Made by a program: the position numbers and the translations under genes
DNA from: Pseudomonas trivialis
GTDB taxonomy: Bacteria; Pseudomonadota; Gammaproteobacteria; Pseudomonadales; Pseudomonadaceae
Length of the DNA: 64,000 nucleotides
Direction: 5' to 3'
Assembly (NCBI RefSeq): GCF_001439805.1
Contig: NZ_JYLK01000009.1
Span: forward strand, 62,001 to 126,000
Notes under the pieces: generated by a model
What the model was told of the DNA's origin: nothing
Seen by the model: only the letters and a program-made list of their open reading frames with translations
Database searches by the model: none
Shown: positions 45,704 to 54,516 of the stretch, one piece after another
Position numbering within the stretch: position 1 is the first letter of the stretch
How the letters are laid out: each line of letters opens with the position of its first letter

Positions 45704-46936
45704 TTAAATGTGTGATTGATGCGCTGTGCGCAGGGCCGGCCATCGACGCCTTTTCAAACTCAACAAGGGACCGGTCATTAAAGTGGTGACAATGGTCATT
45801 ACCACTAAAGCGGTAAACAGTTCGGCGCCGATGATGCCCAGGTCGAGACCGATCTTGAGCACCACCAACTCCATCAGGCCGCGGGTGTTCATCAAGACAC
45901 CGAGCGTCAGTGACATCGACCACGGGTAGGCCATCAATCGGGCGCCGAGGGCGCTGCCGACAATCTTGCCGATAATGGCGACAGTCAGAATGACCCCCAG
46001 CACGGGCAAGCCCAGACTGGAGAATGCCGAAGCGCTGGTACTTAAGCCGGTCAAAGCGAAGAAGCAGGGCATCAGGATGATCAGCGAAACATGCTCCAGA
46101 CGCTCGATGATCATTTCAAGCAACTGCTGATCTCGTGGCAGGCACAAACCGAACATGAACGCGCCGAACACTGCATGCACGCCGAGGGCGTGAGTCAGGC
46201 TGCCATAAATCAGCACGCCGGCGACCAGCGCTATCAGTACCTTTGGCTGGGCAAGCCGTTCTTGGGCGGCCAGCCATTTGCACAGCAGTGGCTTGAGCAG
46301 GAAAAACGATACGGCTACCAGGGATAAAAGTCCGGCTACTCGCCCGCCGAGCATCAGCCAACTGCCGTCGTGGCCGCTGACCATCGCCACCAGAGCAATC
46401 AGCAGCCATGCGACCACATCGGTCATGGCTGCCGCCACTAGTGCGATTGTCCCCACCTCAGTGTCGAGGAGCGCCCGCTCTTTGAGAATTCGCGCCAGCA
46501 CCGGAAATGCCGTGACCGAAAACACCGTGCCTATGAACAGCGTAAAACCCAACGCTGACACTGTTGGATGTGCAAAGCGTTCGAACAGCCAGGGAGCGAT
46601 CGCCACACCCAGCGCAAAGGGGATCACAATACTGAACCCGCCAATCACCAGCGCCTTGACGCCGGTCTTGCTGCCTTTGGCAGGAAAGCGGAATTCAGCG
46701 CCAATGACGAAGGTAAACAGCAAAAGTCCCAATTCGCTGAGAACTTTCAATTGACGCATTGCGTCTGCATCGAACAGTCGTTGATGAAAGCCTGGGAATA
46801 ATTGACCGAGAATAACCGGTCCCAGTACGAAACCGGCGATCATTTCCCCTACCACTTGGGGCTGGCCAAAACGTGCCAATACGGCGCCGAGCAACTTTGC
46901 CGTCAGCATTACAAACAAGATCTGTACAAACAACAT
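45704..46936 (-). CDS. CPA2-family cation:proton antiporter
   Basis: A 410-residue Kef/NapA-type membrane protein with about 12-13 helices. VVGEMIAGFVLGPVILG near residue 30 and FSVTAFPVLARILKE near 140 are family regions, as is AAAMTDVVAWLLIA with the transport Asp. It lacks the C-terminal TrkA-N domain of KefB/C. ATG 46936 is preceded by CAGGGATT; two upstream ATGs add a basic, non-family extension. It is the first gene of the minus-strand operon and could supply ion/pH homeostasis, halide-linked transport or product efflux; none is shown. Confidence 0.8.
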   Translation of the reverse strand: MLFVQILFVMLTAKLLGAVLARFGQPQVVGEMIAGFVLGPVILGQLFPGFHQRLFDADAMRQLKVLSELGLLLFTFVIGAEFRFPAKGSKTGVKALVIGGFSIVIPFALGVAIAPWLFERFAHPTVSALGFTLFIGTVFSVTAFPVLARILKERALLDTEVGTIALVAAAMTDVVAWLLIALVAMVSGHDGSWLMLGGRVAGLLSLVAVSFFLLKPLLCKWLAAQERLAQPKVLIALVAGVLIYGSLTHALGVHAVFGAFMFGLCLPRDQQLLEMIIERLEHVSLIILMPCFFALTGLSTSASAFSSLGLPVLGVILTVAIIGKIVGSALGARLMAYPWSMSLTLGVLMNTRGLMELVVLKIGLDLGIIGAELFTALVVMTIVTTLMTGPLLSLKRRRWPALRTAHQSHI

Positions 46937-47341
46937 AATCCCTGTCCCCAATCGCGTCCTGGTTAATCTCATACAGCAATCGGTCATTAACGGGCGTTCA
47001 CGCGTTATGACCCTCTCCACCGCGATCAGCCAGTATTGCTCTGGCTGTTAATGCGTCGAGGTGACGGGTTATTTAATGGCAGGATTGAAGTGCTTCATAG
47101 ACTTGAGCCAGCGCCGATAACAGGTTGATAACGATGGGGCACGGCGTGTCAGTCAAACTGTTCATTGTATGGACAGTGGACAATCGTCTGTCAGCGCATT
47201 CAGGGTTGCGCCAACACTGCGACATTCGCTTGGGTAAAGCGTGGTCGTCTGTTCTTCTCAGGATTGTCGCTAATGATTGTAGGGGACTCGATCGGTCAGC
47301 TACAGTGCGGCACCCGCCAATAAACGGTAAATTTTCGCCAA
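46937..47341. other. Divergent control region, antiporter operon / FtrA-like regulator
   Basis: A 405-base spacer with no supported gene; short frames in it extend into neighbours. It must hold both promoters. The clearest structure is ATTGT-N11-ACAAT at 47164-47184, inside a stretch with related GACAAT, CTGTCA and TGTCAG words. These are possible sites for the AraC-type regulator. Confidence 0.5.
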
Positions 47342-48322
47342 ATGCTTGATCATCCTGGAACAGTTGCGATCCTTGTCTACAAAGGCCTCTGTGTATTCGA
47401 GTTCGGCATCGCGCTGGAGATCTTTGGTCTGCCACGCCCGGAAATCGATGTCCCTTGGTACACCTGCCTGACTGTTGCGGTCGAGCAAGGGCCCATGCAT
47501 GCATTGGGTGGCATTCAAATCAGTGTCGATGCCGGCCTGGAGATGCTCGACAACGTCCGGACAATCATCATTCCGGGATGGCGCAGTCGTCATGAAGCAC
47601 CACCTGAGGCATTGTTGGAGGCGTTGCGAAATGCCCATGCACGAGGCGCCCGCCTGTTGTCGATCTGTTCAGGCGTATTTGTTCTGGCTGCCACCGGTTT
47701 GCTCAATGGCAAAACGGCAACGACGCATTGGCAGCTCAGTGAAGAGCTGGCCGAAAGCTTTCCGGCGATCACGGTTGACCCGAACGTACTGTATGTGGAT
47801 TCCGGGCAGATCATTACCTCGGCGGGCAGCGCTGCGGGCATTGACGCCTGCCTGCACCTGATCCTGCGCGACTTCGGTACCCACATTGCCAATTCGGTGG
47901 CCAGGCGCCTGGTCATGGCGCCTCAGCGAACGGGAGGCCAGTCACAATTCATCGTGGCTCCTGTGAGCAAATCGCCGCGTAACGAGCTGACCCGCGTACT
48001 TCAATGGGCTCGTGAAAATCTGGACAAGCCACTAAGCGTTTGCGACATGGCTAGTCAGGTCGCGATGAGCGAGCGCACGTTCCTCAGGCGTTTTGTCGAG
48101 ACGACCGGGTTACCCCCCAAGGTCTGGTTGCAGCAGGAGCGTCTGAACCGTGCCAGGGATTTGCTGGAAAGCACCGATCAGAGCGCAGCCGGTATTGCGA
48201 GGGTCTGTGGTTATCGTTCGGTAGAGAGCTTTCGCAAGGCGTTTCGAAATGCAGTCGGACTGCCACCCTCTGCTTACCGCGAGCGTTTTGGCATCGGCGT
48301 GCCCCGCGAACAGACGGCCTAG
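47342..48322 (+). CDS. GlxA/FtrA-type AraC family regulator
   Basis: A 326-residue regulator. Residues 1-190 form a DJ-1/PfpI-like domain with ICSGVFVLAATGLLNGKTATTHW (Cys at the nucleophile-elbow position), the sensory domain of the GlxA/FtrA group. Residues about 215-315 hold two AraC helix-turn-helix motifs (DMASQVAMSERTFLRRF and GIARVCGYRSVESFRKAF). It is divergent from the antiporter-halogenase operon and precedes the adenylation operon, so it may control either or both. Confidence 0.85.
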   Translation: MLDHPGTVAILVYKGLCVFEFGIALEIFGLPRPEIDVPWYTCLTVAVEQGPMHALGGIQISVDAGLEMLDNVRTIIIPGWRSRHEAPPEALLEALRNAHARGARLLSICSGVFVLAATGLLNGKTATTHWQLSEELAESFPAITVDPNVLYVDSGQIITSAGSAAGIDACLHLILRDFGTHIANSVARRLVMAPQRTGGQSQFIVAPVSKSPRNELTRVLQWARENLDKPLSVCDMASQVAMSERTFLRRFVETTGLPPKVWLQQERLNRARDLLESTDQSAAGIARVCGYRSVESFRKAFRNAVGLPPSAYRERFGIGVPREQTA

Positions 48323-48492
48323 TGTGACAAACCTCAGCGAGGCGCATGCTTCAGTGCGTCTCGTGACCCGGTCCCGGTAGCCAATCGACAGGCCGTTAAC
48401 CGGCTGAAACGTTTAACGTGTGGCCATCCTCCTGATGAACACAGAGCGTCTTCGCCCATGAAATCGTCCGCAAAAAACCTTGATGGGTCATG

Positions 48493-48520
48493 CTTGACTT
48501 AAAAAAATGTTCGTTATAGT
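48493..48520 (+). promoter_or_regulatory. Sigma-70-like promoter of the adenylation operon
   Basis: CTTGAC (48493-48498) and TATAGT (48515-48520) are separated by 16 bases within AT-rich sequence. The predicted start would be about 20 bases before the first codon at 48547. Good -10/-35 matches and position support it, though it is untested. Confidence 0.55.
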
Positions 48521-48546
48521 GTCCGATCGTCTTTTAAGCGGAACGG

Positions 48547-50106
48547 ATGCCAGAAATGAACGCCCCGGAGAAAACGGATTCTGTCCCTGTAAGAAGTGAC
48601 AACGGCGCTGTAGGCGAATCGCTGGTTATCGAGCGCTTCTTCAACATCGCGGCTACCTCTCCGGATACGTTGGCTGCAAAGGACTCGGTCTGTGAACTTT
48701 CATATGGTCAACTGGCACGTTTAGTCAAACAACTGGCGTGCGGACTCCGTGAACGGGGTGTGATGTCGTCTGACTTCGTCGCTGTCGAAATGACGCCGTC
48801 GGTTGATTTGATCGCTGTTTTACTGGCGGTCCAACTCTGCGGCGCCGCCTACGTGCCTTTGGACAAGTCCGCTCCAGTACAAAGAAACACAGCCATCCTT
48901 TGCGACTGTAATCCCAGGTTGATCGTCGGAGAGCCTGACAGCTCGCTTAGGGATGAAAAAACGTTCATACCGGCTTCTCAGTTGGTACAACCGGACACTG
49001 ACGGGTATGCCTTTGCGGCTGTTGGCTCCCATCAACGCGCCTACGTCATCTACACCTCCGGAACCACTGGGCGACCGAAAGGTGTACCGATTACACATGG
49101 CAATGTGGCCGCTTTGTTCGAAGGCACCCAGCCCGTTTTTCAATTCAATCACGCAGACATCGTTGTTTTGTATCACTCGTATGCGTTTGATTTCTCTGTC
49201 TGGGAAATATCAAGTGCGCTGGGGTTCGGGGGCAAGCTGCTGATACCGACAACCGAAATAAAGTTATCGCCGGATCGGTTTGCGGCATTTATCAAAACCG
49301 AACAGGTGACCGTCCTTAACCAGACACCTTCTGCATTTGCAATCAACGCGGAATCGCTGGTGAAACTTCCCGTTGATGAACTGGCGTTGCGATTCATCAT
49401 ATTTGGTGGTGAGAGGCTCAACCCGAGCACACTGCGAAACTGGTTCAGCGTTTTTGGCGATTCCAGGCCGGCCTTGGTCAATATGTATGGCATCACCGAA
49501 GTTACCGTACATGCCACGCTGCATATTCTGACCCAGAAAGAGTCCTTAGAGCCTTCTTCCGTGATTGGTAAGCCGTTACCGGGATTTTCGTATCAGGTAC
49601 TCAAAGAGTCGCCGAACACTGTAGGTGGAGAGTTGATACTGAGTGGTCCTCAGGTTGCGGACGGTTACCTGAACCGGCCCGAGTTGACGGCAGAGAGATT
49701 CATAATGCGCGAGGGGTATCACGAACGCTTTTATCGTTCGGGGGATCTAGTCGATGTGGCGGACAACGGCGACCTTATTTATATAGGTCGCGCCGATCAG
49801 CAAGTCAAAATTAATGGCTACCGGATAGAGTTGGGCGATATCGAGTCGACGTTTGAGCAGGTGGCGGATGTGCTTGAAGTCTGTGTGCTTCCTTTTAAAG
49901 ACGCTGAATGGGGCGATTACCTGTTCTGCTGCTTTTCCTCGTCCAGTGACGAAGCCAGTACCGTCAAACAACTCAAGCAACGCGCGAGGAAAACGCTTCC
50001 CGGTTACATGCACCCGTTGCGTTACAAGAAAATTCCAGTGTTTCCAAAGACCGTTAATGGAAAAGTTGACAAGCGTGTTATCAAAAATAATCTGGAGGGA
50101 CTCTGA
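48547..50106 (+). CDS. Stand-alone threonine-activating adenylation protein (SyrB1-like A domain)
   Basis: A 519-residue AMP-forming enzyme. A3 is YTSGTTGRPKG, A5 NMYGITE, A7 YRSGDLV, A8 ADQQVKINGYRIELGDIE and A10 NGKVDK. Aligned to GrsA, the ten pocket positions read D-F-W-N-I-G-M-V-H-K, taken from FDFSVWEI, VLNQTPS, IIFGGE, NMYGITEVTVH and the A10 Lys. This is exactly the known L-threonine code of SyrB1. It should load Thr on the carrier protein encoded next (stop and start adjacent). No condensation domain is present. ATG 48547 or ATG 48556 may be the start. G+C is low. Confidence 0.9.
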   Translation: MPEMNAPEKTDSVPVRSDNGAVGESLVIERFFNIAATSPDTLAAKDSVCELSYGQLARLVKQLACGLRERGVMSSDFVAVEMTPSVDLIAVLLAVQLCGAAYVPLDKSAPVQRNTAILCDCNPRLIVGEPDSSLRDEKTFIPASQLVQPDTDGYAFAAVGSHQRAYVIYTSGTTGRPKGVPITHGNVAALFEGTQPVFQFNHADIVVLYHSYAFDFSVWEISSALGFGGKLLIPTTEIKLSPDRFAAFIKTEQVTVLNQTPSAFAINAESLVKLPVDELALRFIIFGGERLNPSTLRNWFSVFGDSRPALVNMYGITEVTVHATLHILTQKESLEPSSVIGKPLPGFSYQVLKESPNTVGGELILSGPQVADGYLNRPELTAERFIMREGYHERFYRSGDLVDVADNGDLIYIGRADQQVKINGYRIELGDIESTFEQVADVLEVCVLPFKDAEWGDYLFCCFSSSSDEASTVKQLKQRARKTLPGYMHPLRYKKIPVFPKTVNGKVDKRVIKNNLEGL

Positions 50107-50340
50107 ATGTTGGAAGATACGTTGAAGGCGGATATTACCGCAGACTACACGGCCTGGATTGAAGAGGCACTGGAAAACCCGGTGGCCCAAGACGAAAACT
50201 TTCTTGATGTTGGCGGTAATTCAATGATTGCCCTTGAGCTGAATAAGCGTCTTCGTAAAAAGTACGACATTGAAGTTTCAATCGAGAAACTATTCAATAA
50301 AAGCATTGCGGACGCCATCAATCATTCGTTGAATCAGTAA
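50107..50340 (+). CDS. Free-standing peptidyl carrier protein
   Basis: A 77-residue acyl/peptidyl carrier protein. The phosphopantetheine site is [10 protein letters not shown] with Ser39. Helices flank it as usual for T domains. The ATG directly follows the adenylation stop, with GGAGGG inside that gene's tail, so the pair is translated together. It should hold threonyl thioester for the halogenase encoded next. Confidence 0.92.
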   Translation: MLEDTLKADITADYTAWIEEALENPVAQDENFLDVGGNSMIALELNKRLRKKYDIEVSIEKLFNKSIADAINHSLNQ

Positions 50341-50353
50341 CAGGGAGATGACC

Positions 50354-51295
50354 ATGGACAAACGTTATTTTCTCACGGAAGAACAACTGGCTTCCTTTGA
50401 AAAGAATGGCTTCATCGGACCTTTGACGATTTACACGCCTGAAGATATGCATGCCATCTGGAATGAAGTCAGACGAGCGCTGCCTGACCGAAGCAGCGCA
50501 GCGTATCCGGCAGACTCCTTTGGCAGCGGGACCAACATATCCAACTATGATCGACACCTGGATGTCGACAAGCTCGCGGAGCACGTCACGAATTTGAAGA
50601 TTGTTGCTCCCGTGACCGGCATTCTGGGTCCCGATGTGATCTGCTGGCGCACAGAGTTTTTCCCAAAATACCCAGGCGATGAAGGTACCGATTGGCATCA
50701 GGCCGACACGTTTGCCAATGCCAGTGGTAAGCCGCAAATTTTGTGGCCAGGTGAAACCGAGTCTGCTTTTGGGAAAGGTACATTGACTGTCTGGACCGCC
50801 TTCACTGATTCGACCATCGAAAACGGATGCCTCGAAATCATGCCAGGCACCCATCTCAAGATGAACTACGACGAAACCAAGCGCATGGAATATGACGGCG
50901 ACAGCGTCAATACGCTTGAGAAGGAAGGGAAAAAGCGCGGGTTCTTCGGTTATGACTACCGTGAACTTCAAGTCGACCCTGACTGGAAGCCGGACGAGGC
51001 GATGGCAGTGCCTCTGGTCATGAAAGCGGGGCAATGCGTGATCTTCTGGTCGACATTAATGCACGCGTCTTATCCCAACACGTCAAAAAAAGATGACCGA
51101 ATGGGGTTCGCAACGCGCTATGCACCCAGCTTCGTCGATATCTATCCTGACACCGATACCGTTCACGAGTATGGCGGCAAAACATCACTTGAGAAGTTTG
51201 GCAGTGTCGTGGTGGCTGGGCAAAGTCTGAATCCAAAAAATGCCATTGCTGAAAAAACACTTCGCGGCAAGCCCTTTAATAAGCTGACTGTCTAA
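50354..51295 (+). CDS. SyrB2-like non-haem iron halogenase (carrier-tethered substrate)
   Basis: A 313-residue Fe(II)/2OG-dependent chlorinating enzyme of the phytanoyl-CoA dioxygenase fold. The first metal motif is TDWHQADTF: His115-Gln-Ala117, where Ala replaces the Asp/Glu ligand. The distal His is 237 (LMHASYPN) and the 2OG Arg is 255 (ATRYAP). Spacing agrees almost residue for residue with SyrB2 (His116, Ala118, His235, Arg254). The predicted reaction is chlorination at C4 of threonyl-S-carrier. ATG 50354 follows GGGAGATGACC; an ATG six bases earlier overlaps that site. Confidence 0.93.
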   Translation: MDKRYFLTEEQLASFEKNGFIGPLTIYTPEDMHAIWNEVRRALPDRSSAAYPADSFGSGTNISNYDRHLDVDKLAEHVTNLKIVAPVTGILGPDVICWRTEFFPKYPGDEGTDWHQADTFANASGKPQILWPGETESAFGKGTLTVWTAFTDSTIENGCLEIMPGTHLKMNYDETKRMEYDGDSVNTLEKEGKKRGFFGYDYRELQVDPDWKPDEAMAVPLVMKAGQCVIFWSTLMHASYPNTSKKDDRMGFATRYAPSFVDIYPDTDTVHEYGGKTSLEKFGSVVVAGQSLNPKNAIAEKTLRGKPFNKLTV

Positions 51296-51309
51296 TCGAG
51301 AACGCCATC

Positions 51310-51966
51310 ATGGAGCAGCACCCTACTTATCTGAGCGATACCTATCATTATCACGCCTCCACATCTGTGTGTGGTGTGGGCACGGATGATAGAGGGCAAT
51401 GGATTGCGCTTGAGGATAATTTATTTCATCCGCAGGGCGGCGGGCAACCTTCCGATTGCGGTTGGGTAAATGATAAAGCGGTTTCATTTTCGCGCCATCA
51501 GGATGGTCTGGTAGTGCTCCATGTGGATACTGATCACGTCTTTAGCGTTGGCGAGCGCGTCGATGTTTCAGTCGATGCCGAGCTCAGGAAACGCCACGCC
51601 GCTTTGCACACTGCCGGGCACATGATCAATTGGGTGTTGGGTGAGATGGGGTGGATTGCAAAGTCAGGTCACCATTTTCCGGGTGAGTCGAGGGTTGAGT
51701 TTCTCGCCGCACAAGGCGCACTGCCGGTCGATGATGAGCTGAAACAAAAAGTGGAGCAGCGAATTCAGGAGCTGATTCTGTCTGGAAAGGACGTCAAGAC
51801 CTGGGATGAAGCGGGCGTGAGGTATTGCCTGATCGAGGGTTTCGACGCGATGCAATGTGCAGGCACCCATATCGATAAAACGGCAAGACTCGTCGAGTTT
51901 CAAATCAAGTCCCTCAAGTTGAAAAAGGGTGTGTTGAGGGTGAGTTACGACGTCAATCATCAATAA
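51310..51966 (+). CDS. AlaX-type trans-editing tRNA deacylase
   Basis: A 218-residue protein homologous to the editing domain of AlaRS/ThrRS. It has the glycine motif FHPQGGGQPSD and both zinc motifs intact: His100-X3-His104 (HTAGH) and Cys183-X3-His187 (CAGTH). Family members hydrolyse tRNAs charged with the wrong small amino acid, mainly Ser-tRNA(Ala). Set between a threonine halogenase and an exporter, it probably clears tRNA charged with chlorothreonine, i.e. self-protection. Housekeeping AlaX is an alternative, but the operon position argues against it. Start 14 bases after the halogenase. Confidence 0.9.
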   Translation: MEQHPTYLSDTYHYHASTSVCGVGTDDRGQWIALEDNLFHPQGGGQPSDCGWVNDKAVSFSRHQDGLVVLHVDTDHVFSVGERVDVSVDAELRKRHAALHTAGHMINWVLGEMGWIAKSGHHFPGESRVEFLAAQGALPVDDELKQKVEQRIQELILSGKDVKTWDEAGVRYCLIEGFDAMQCAGTHIDKTARLVEFQIKSLKLKKGVLRVSYDVNHQ

Positions 51967-51979
51967 GGGAGGCGGTATC

Positions 51980-52915
51980 ATGAGTGAAGTGAGTGAAAGG
52001 CTTCCCCGGTCAACAATTTATCTGATTGATCTTGGACTTCTTGTTGTCGCCATTGCCTGGGGGGCCAGCTACTCGTTAATGCAAATCATCGTTCATGCGG
52101 GTGTGGGCGTGCCTTTATTTCTCATGCTCAGGTTTCTGCTGGCGATACCGTTCATGGCATTAGGGGCAAGAAAATCCATTTTCAATATCAAAAAGGGGGA
52201 GGTCGTCAGCGGTGTGTTCTTCGGCGCACTGCTGTACGTGATTCTGACTTTCGAGACCCTCGGTGTTAAATACACGACCGCCTCAAACGCTGGATTTCTT
52301 ATCGTAGTGTCGGTCGTGCTGGTTCCTTTCTTTGAGCGAATTCTGGGAGGACGCAAACAGCACAGCGCCGTCTTCATGGCGGGAGGCATCTCGATTGTCG
52401 GTTGTGGATTGCTATGTTTTGGGAAGGGCGGGTTTTCGGGAGCCAATTCAGGCGATGCGCTGATTCTTCTGGCCGCCCTGGTTCGGGGCTATCAGATCTA
52501 CATGTTTGGCAGGAAAAGCCCAGGGGAAAAGTTTTCGCTCACCAATATCACGCTGATTGAGCTTGTTGTAGTCGCGTCGCTGGCAGCTATCAATGTTCTT
52601 GTCTTCGGAGGTTTTGAAGCGTCCCAGTTCGACGGTCTCACTGCAGAACTCTGGGCATACATAGTGTTCTTGAGCGTTTTTGCGACCGCCTTTGCTTTTA
52701 TCATGCAGCTCTACGCTGCAAAGGTCTCCAGCTCAACACGAGTCGGACTCATCTTATCGCTTGAGCCGTTCTTCGCAGCGCTGTTTGCAGTTCTCATCGT
52801 GAAAGACAGTTTCAATATCGTTCAGATGGTGGGCGGCGTCATGATTGTAGCTGCTGCACTGTTAGGGCGATGGGCAGAGGAGAATCGAGATGCTCTGCAA
52901 AAACGATCTAATTGA
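51980..52915 (+). CDS. EamA family exporter of the chlorothreonine-type operon
   Basis: A 311-residue drug/metabolite transporter with ten helices in two EamA repeats (GLLVVAIAWGASYSLMQII near residue 15; SLEPFFAALFAVLIVKD near residue 270). The start has GGGAGGCGGTATC. It overlaps the thioesterase gene by 26 bases. Other DMT members export threonine/homoserine-type amino acids, so export of the free halogenated amino acid is the simplest role. Confidence 0.88.
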   Translation: MSEVSERLPRSTIYLIDLGLLVVAIAWGASYSLMQIIVHAGVGVPLFLMLRFLLAIPFMALGARKSIFNIKKGEVVSGVFFGALLYVILTFETLGVKYTTASNAGFLIVVSVVLVPFFERILGGRKQHSAVFMAGGISIVGCGLLCFGKGGFSGANSGDALILLAALVRGYQIYMFGRKSPGEKFSLTNITLIELVVVASLAAINVLVFGGFEASQFDGLTAELWAYIVFLSVFATAFAFIMQLYAAKVSSSTRVGLILSLEPFFAALFAVLIVKDSFNIVQMVGGVMIVAAALLGRWAEENRDALQKRSN

Positions 52916-53654
52916 TGCGGTGCTCATACCTCATGCGGGCGGCAGTGCGTCGGAGCTGCGTGAGTTCTCTGCAGTCCTTCAGGGGAGGTTCAATGTTACC
53001 GTCTACGAATTGCCCGGGCGTGGGCGACGGCGTAGTGAGTTGCCGGTCACTGCGCTGGCTGATGTGTTATCAGACCTGATAAGTGTTATTCCTGAAACTG
53101 GCCCTGTCGTCATTATTGGTTATAGTTTTGGCGCGTACCTTGCGTTGTTGGTTGCGCACCACATGAGGATCGCCCAGGCGGAAAGGTCTATCACGCTTGT
53201 GCTGTTAGCGAACGAACCAATCCATAAGCGCCGATACTATTTAAGAGGTGTCCCTGAAAAAAAGCGGACTGACTTTCTAAACGATTTTTGCGAACAAATG
53301 GGCGGGGTGTCGGACAGTGTGATGGCAGATGACTGGCTGAGAAATCAACTGTTCAGGAAGTTGACCGATGACTTGCTTTTAGCCGATCAGGTGCCTTTCA
53401 ACTTGCCTTTATTAGGCAATGCACCGGGTCTCATTATTTATGGGCGCGATGACCCATTGGTAACATCAGATATGGATAAATGGCAGGAGCTCTTTGGTGC
53501 ACCAATAAAGCTGGTCAGTGTATCGGGTGGACATTTCGTTCTTCAGTCTCACTCCCGTCTCGTGTTCAACGAACTGATAGCTTTCTACGAAACATGCGAA
53601 CTCAGCACGTCAACCGGTAGCATAAGACATGACAACGGTCGCCTGAACGGATAA
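52890..53654 (+). CDS. Type II thioesterase (alpha/beta hydrolase)
   Basis: A 254-residue GrsT/SrfD-type thioesterase. The nucleophile elbow is GYSFGAYLA with Ser79, the Asp is in GRDDPLV and the His in GGHFVLQSH. PHAGGSASE near the N-terminus is the oxyanion-hole motif typical of the class. With no condensation domain in the operon, it is the likely enzyme that releases the chlorinated aminoacyl group from the carrier as free acid. Its 3' end overlaps the convergent XRE-cupin gene by 45 bases. Confidence 0.9.
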   Translation: MLCKNDLIDAVLIPHAGGSASELREFSAVLQGRFNVTVYELPGRGRRRSELPVTALADVLSDLISVIPETGPVVIIGYSFGAYLALLVAHHMRIAQAERSITLVLLANEPIHKRRYYLRGVPEKKRTDFLNDFCEQMGGVSDSVMADDWLRNQLFRKLTDDLLLADQVPFNLPLLGNAPGLIIYGRDDPLVTSDMDKWQELFGAPIKLVSVSGGHFVLQSHSRLVFNELIAFYETCELSTSTGSIRHDNGRLNG

Positions 53655-54167
53655 ATTGTGACTTTGATACGAATGATCGGAATCACCAGAAAATGCGTAG
53701 AAATCACCTTTATTTAACGTCTCTTTTACGCCGTCGATGTCCAGTGTTAAAATGCCCTCATGAACAAATATATGCTCTTTTGTACCCCGGTTGTGTGCGG
53801 GGCTGTTGATAACTACTTCGGGGTCCATGCGGAGATTCCAGATTTCAGATATGTTCCCGAGATTGATCCGAAACAGCATGTCTTGAGAAAGTTTGCCAGT
53901 TTTTTCTTTGAATCGCTCAATGCGCGGATAAATGTTTTCCTGACTTAAAAGCAGATCACCCAAGGGTAAGCGCAGAGCGATAGCCACTGAGTCAAGAGTA
54001 TCAATTCTGGGGTTGGAGTTTCCTGATTCAAGCTGCGAAAGTGCAGCTTTTGAAACCCCGGAAAGTTTTGAAAGTTCACTAAGTGATAACCCTCTTATAT
54101 TTCGCAGGTTTTTGACTTTGTTACCAATATCCGTGCACGTCTTTTTGAGTCTGTCTTTCTGTTGCAT
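53610..54167 (-). CDS. XRE-cupin transcriptional regulator
   Basis: A 185-residue regulator. The XRE helix-turn-helix (about 15-70, LSLSELSKLSGVSKAALSQLESGNSNP) is followed by a cupin domain (about 105-180, TKEHIFVHEGILTLDIDGV, GDFYAFSGDSDHSYQ). The family senses small molecules such as amino acids or polyamines. It reads into the thioesterase gene, with 45 bases of convergent overlap, and is divergent from the LysR gene. The ATG follows GGAGCCATTAAC. Probably a local regulator. Confidence 0.88.
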   Translation of the reverse strand: MQQKDRLKKTCTDIGNKVKNLRNIRGLSLSELSKLSGVSKAALSQLESGNSNPRIDTLDSVAIALRLPLGDLLLSQENIYPRIERFKEKTGKLSQDMLFRINLGNISEIWNLRMDPEVVINSPAHNRGTKEHIFVHEGILTLDIDGVKETLNKGDFYAFSGDSDHSYQSHNLSVQATVVMSYATG

Positions 54168-54516
54168 GTTAATGGCTCCATAAAAAATCCAATGATATAG
54201 AGGTAAGACGAGTTAGTAAAGTTGAGGGTCTTCTATAGCGGCATCCTCATCTGTTTAGGCTGTAGTCTTTGCGACCTCAGGCCGCAAACGTCTTGATTGG
54301 TATTCGTGAAAATAAAGACATGACATTAAGTCAACGTGCACTATCTTTCCACAGAGAGCTGCGGTCCCCACAGCATATCCCTTCTTCAACCTGTCCGGCT
54401 TTTCGGATAACTGCCAAGTGAAATGGTGTAGTGGCAACATTGCCATGAATACCCATATGTTCACGCGTGTGCATTATTGAACCCGGTAACGCCTAATGGT
54501 CTATAAGGAGGTCGAC
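54168..54516. other. Divergent AT-rich control region, XRE-cupin / LysR
   Basis: A 349-base spacer of low G+C with no convincing gene; a minus-strand frame at 54255-54464 has poor codon character and no ribosome site. It contains the near-perfect palindrome at 54268-54288 and the strong ribosome site AAGGAGG of the LysR gene. Confidence 0.55.
54268..54288. promoter_or_regulatory. 21-base palindrome, candidate LysR/XRE operator
   Basis: TTTGCG-ACCTCAGGC-CGCAAA pairs at nine of ten positions around a central base, with an inner CCT-C-AGG dyad. It contains a T-N11-A LysR-type core and lies about 100 bases before xre and 230 before lysR. Confidence 0.45.

Noticed and set aside
54255..54464. 69-codon minus-strand frame between the XRE-cupin and LysR genes
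   Set aside because: No ribosome site, no recognisable motif, and it covers the palindrome; treated as spacer.
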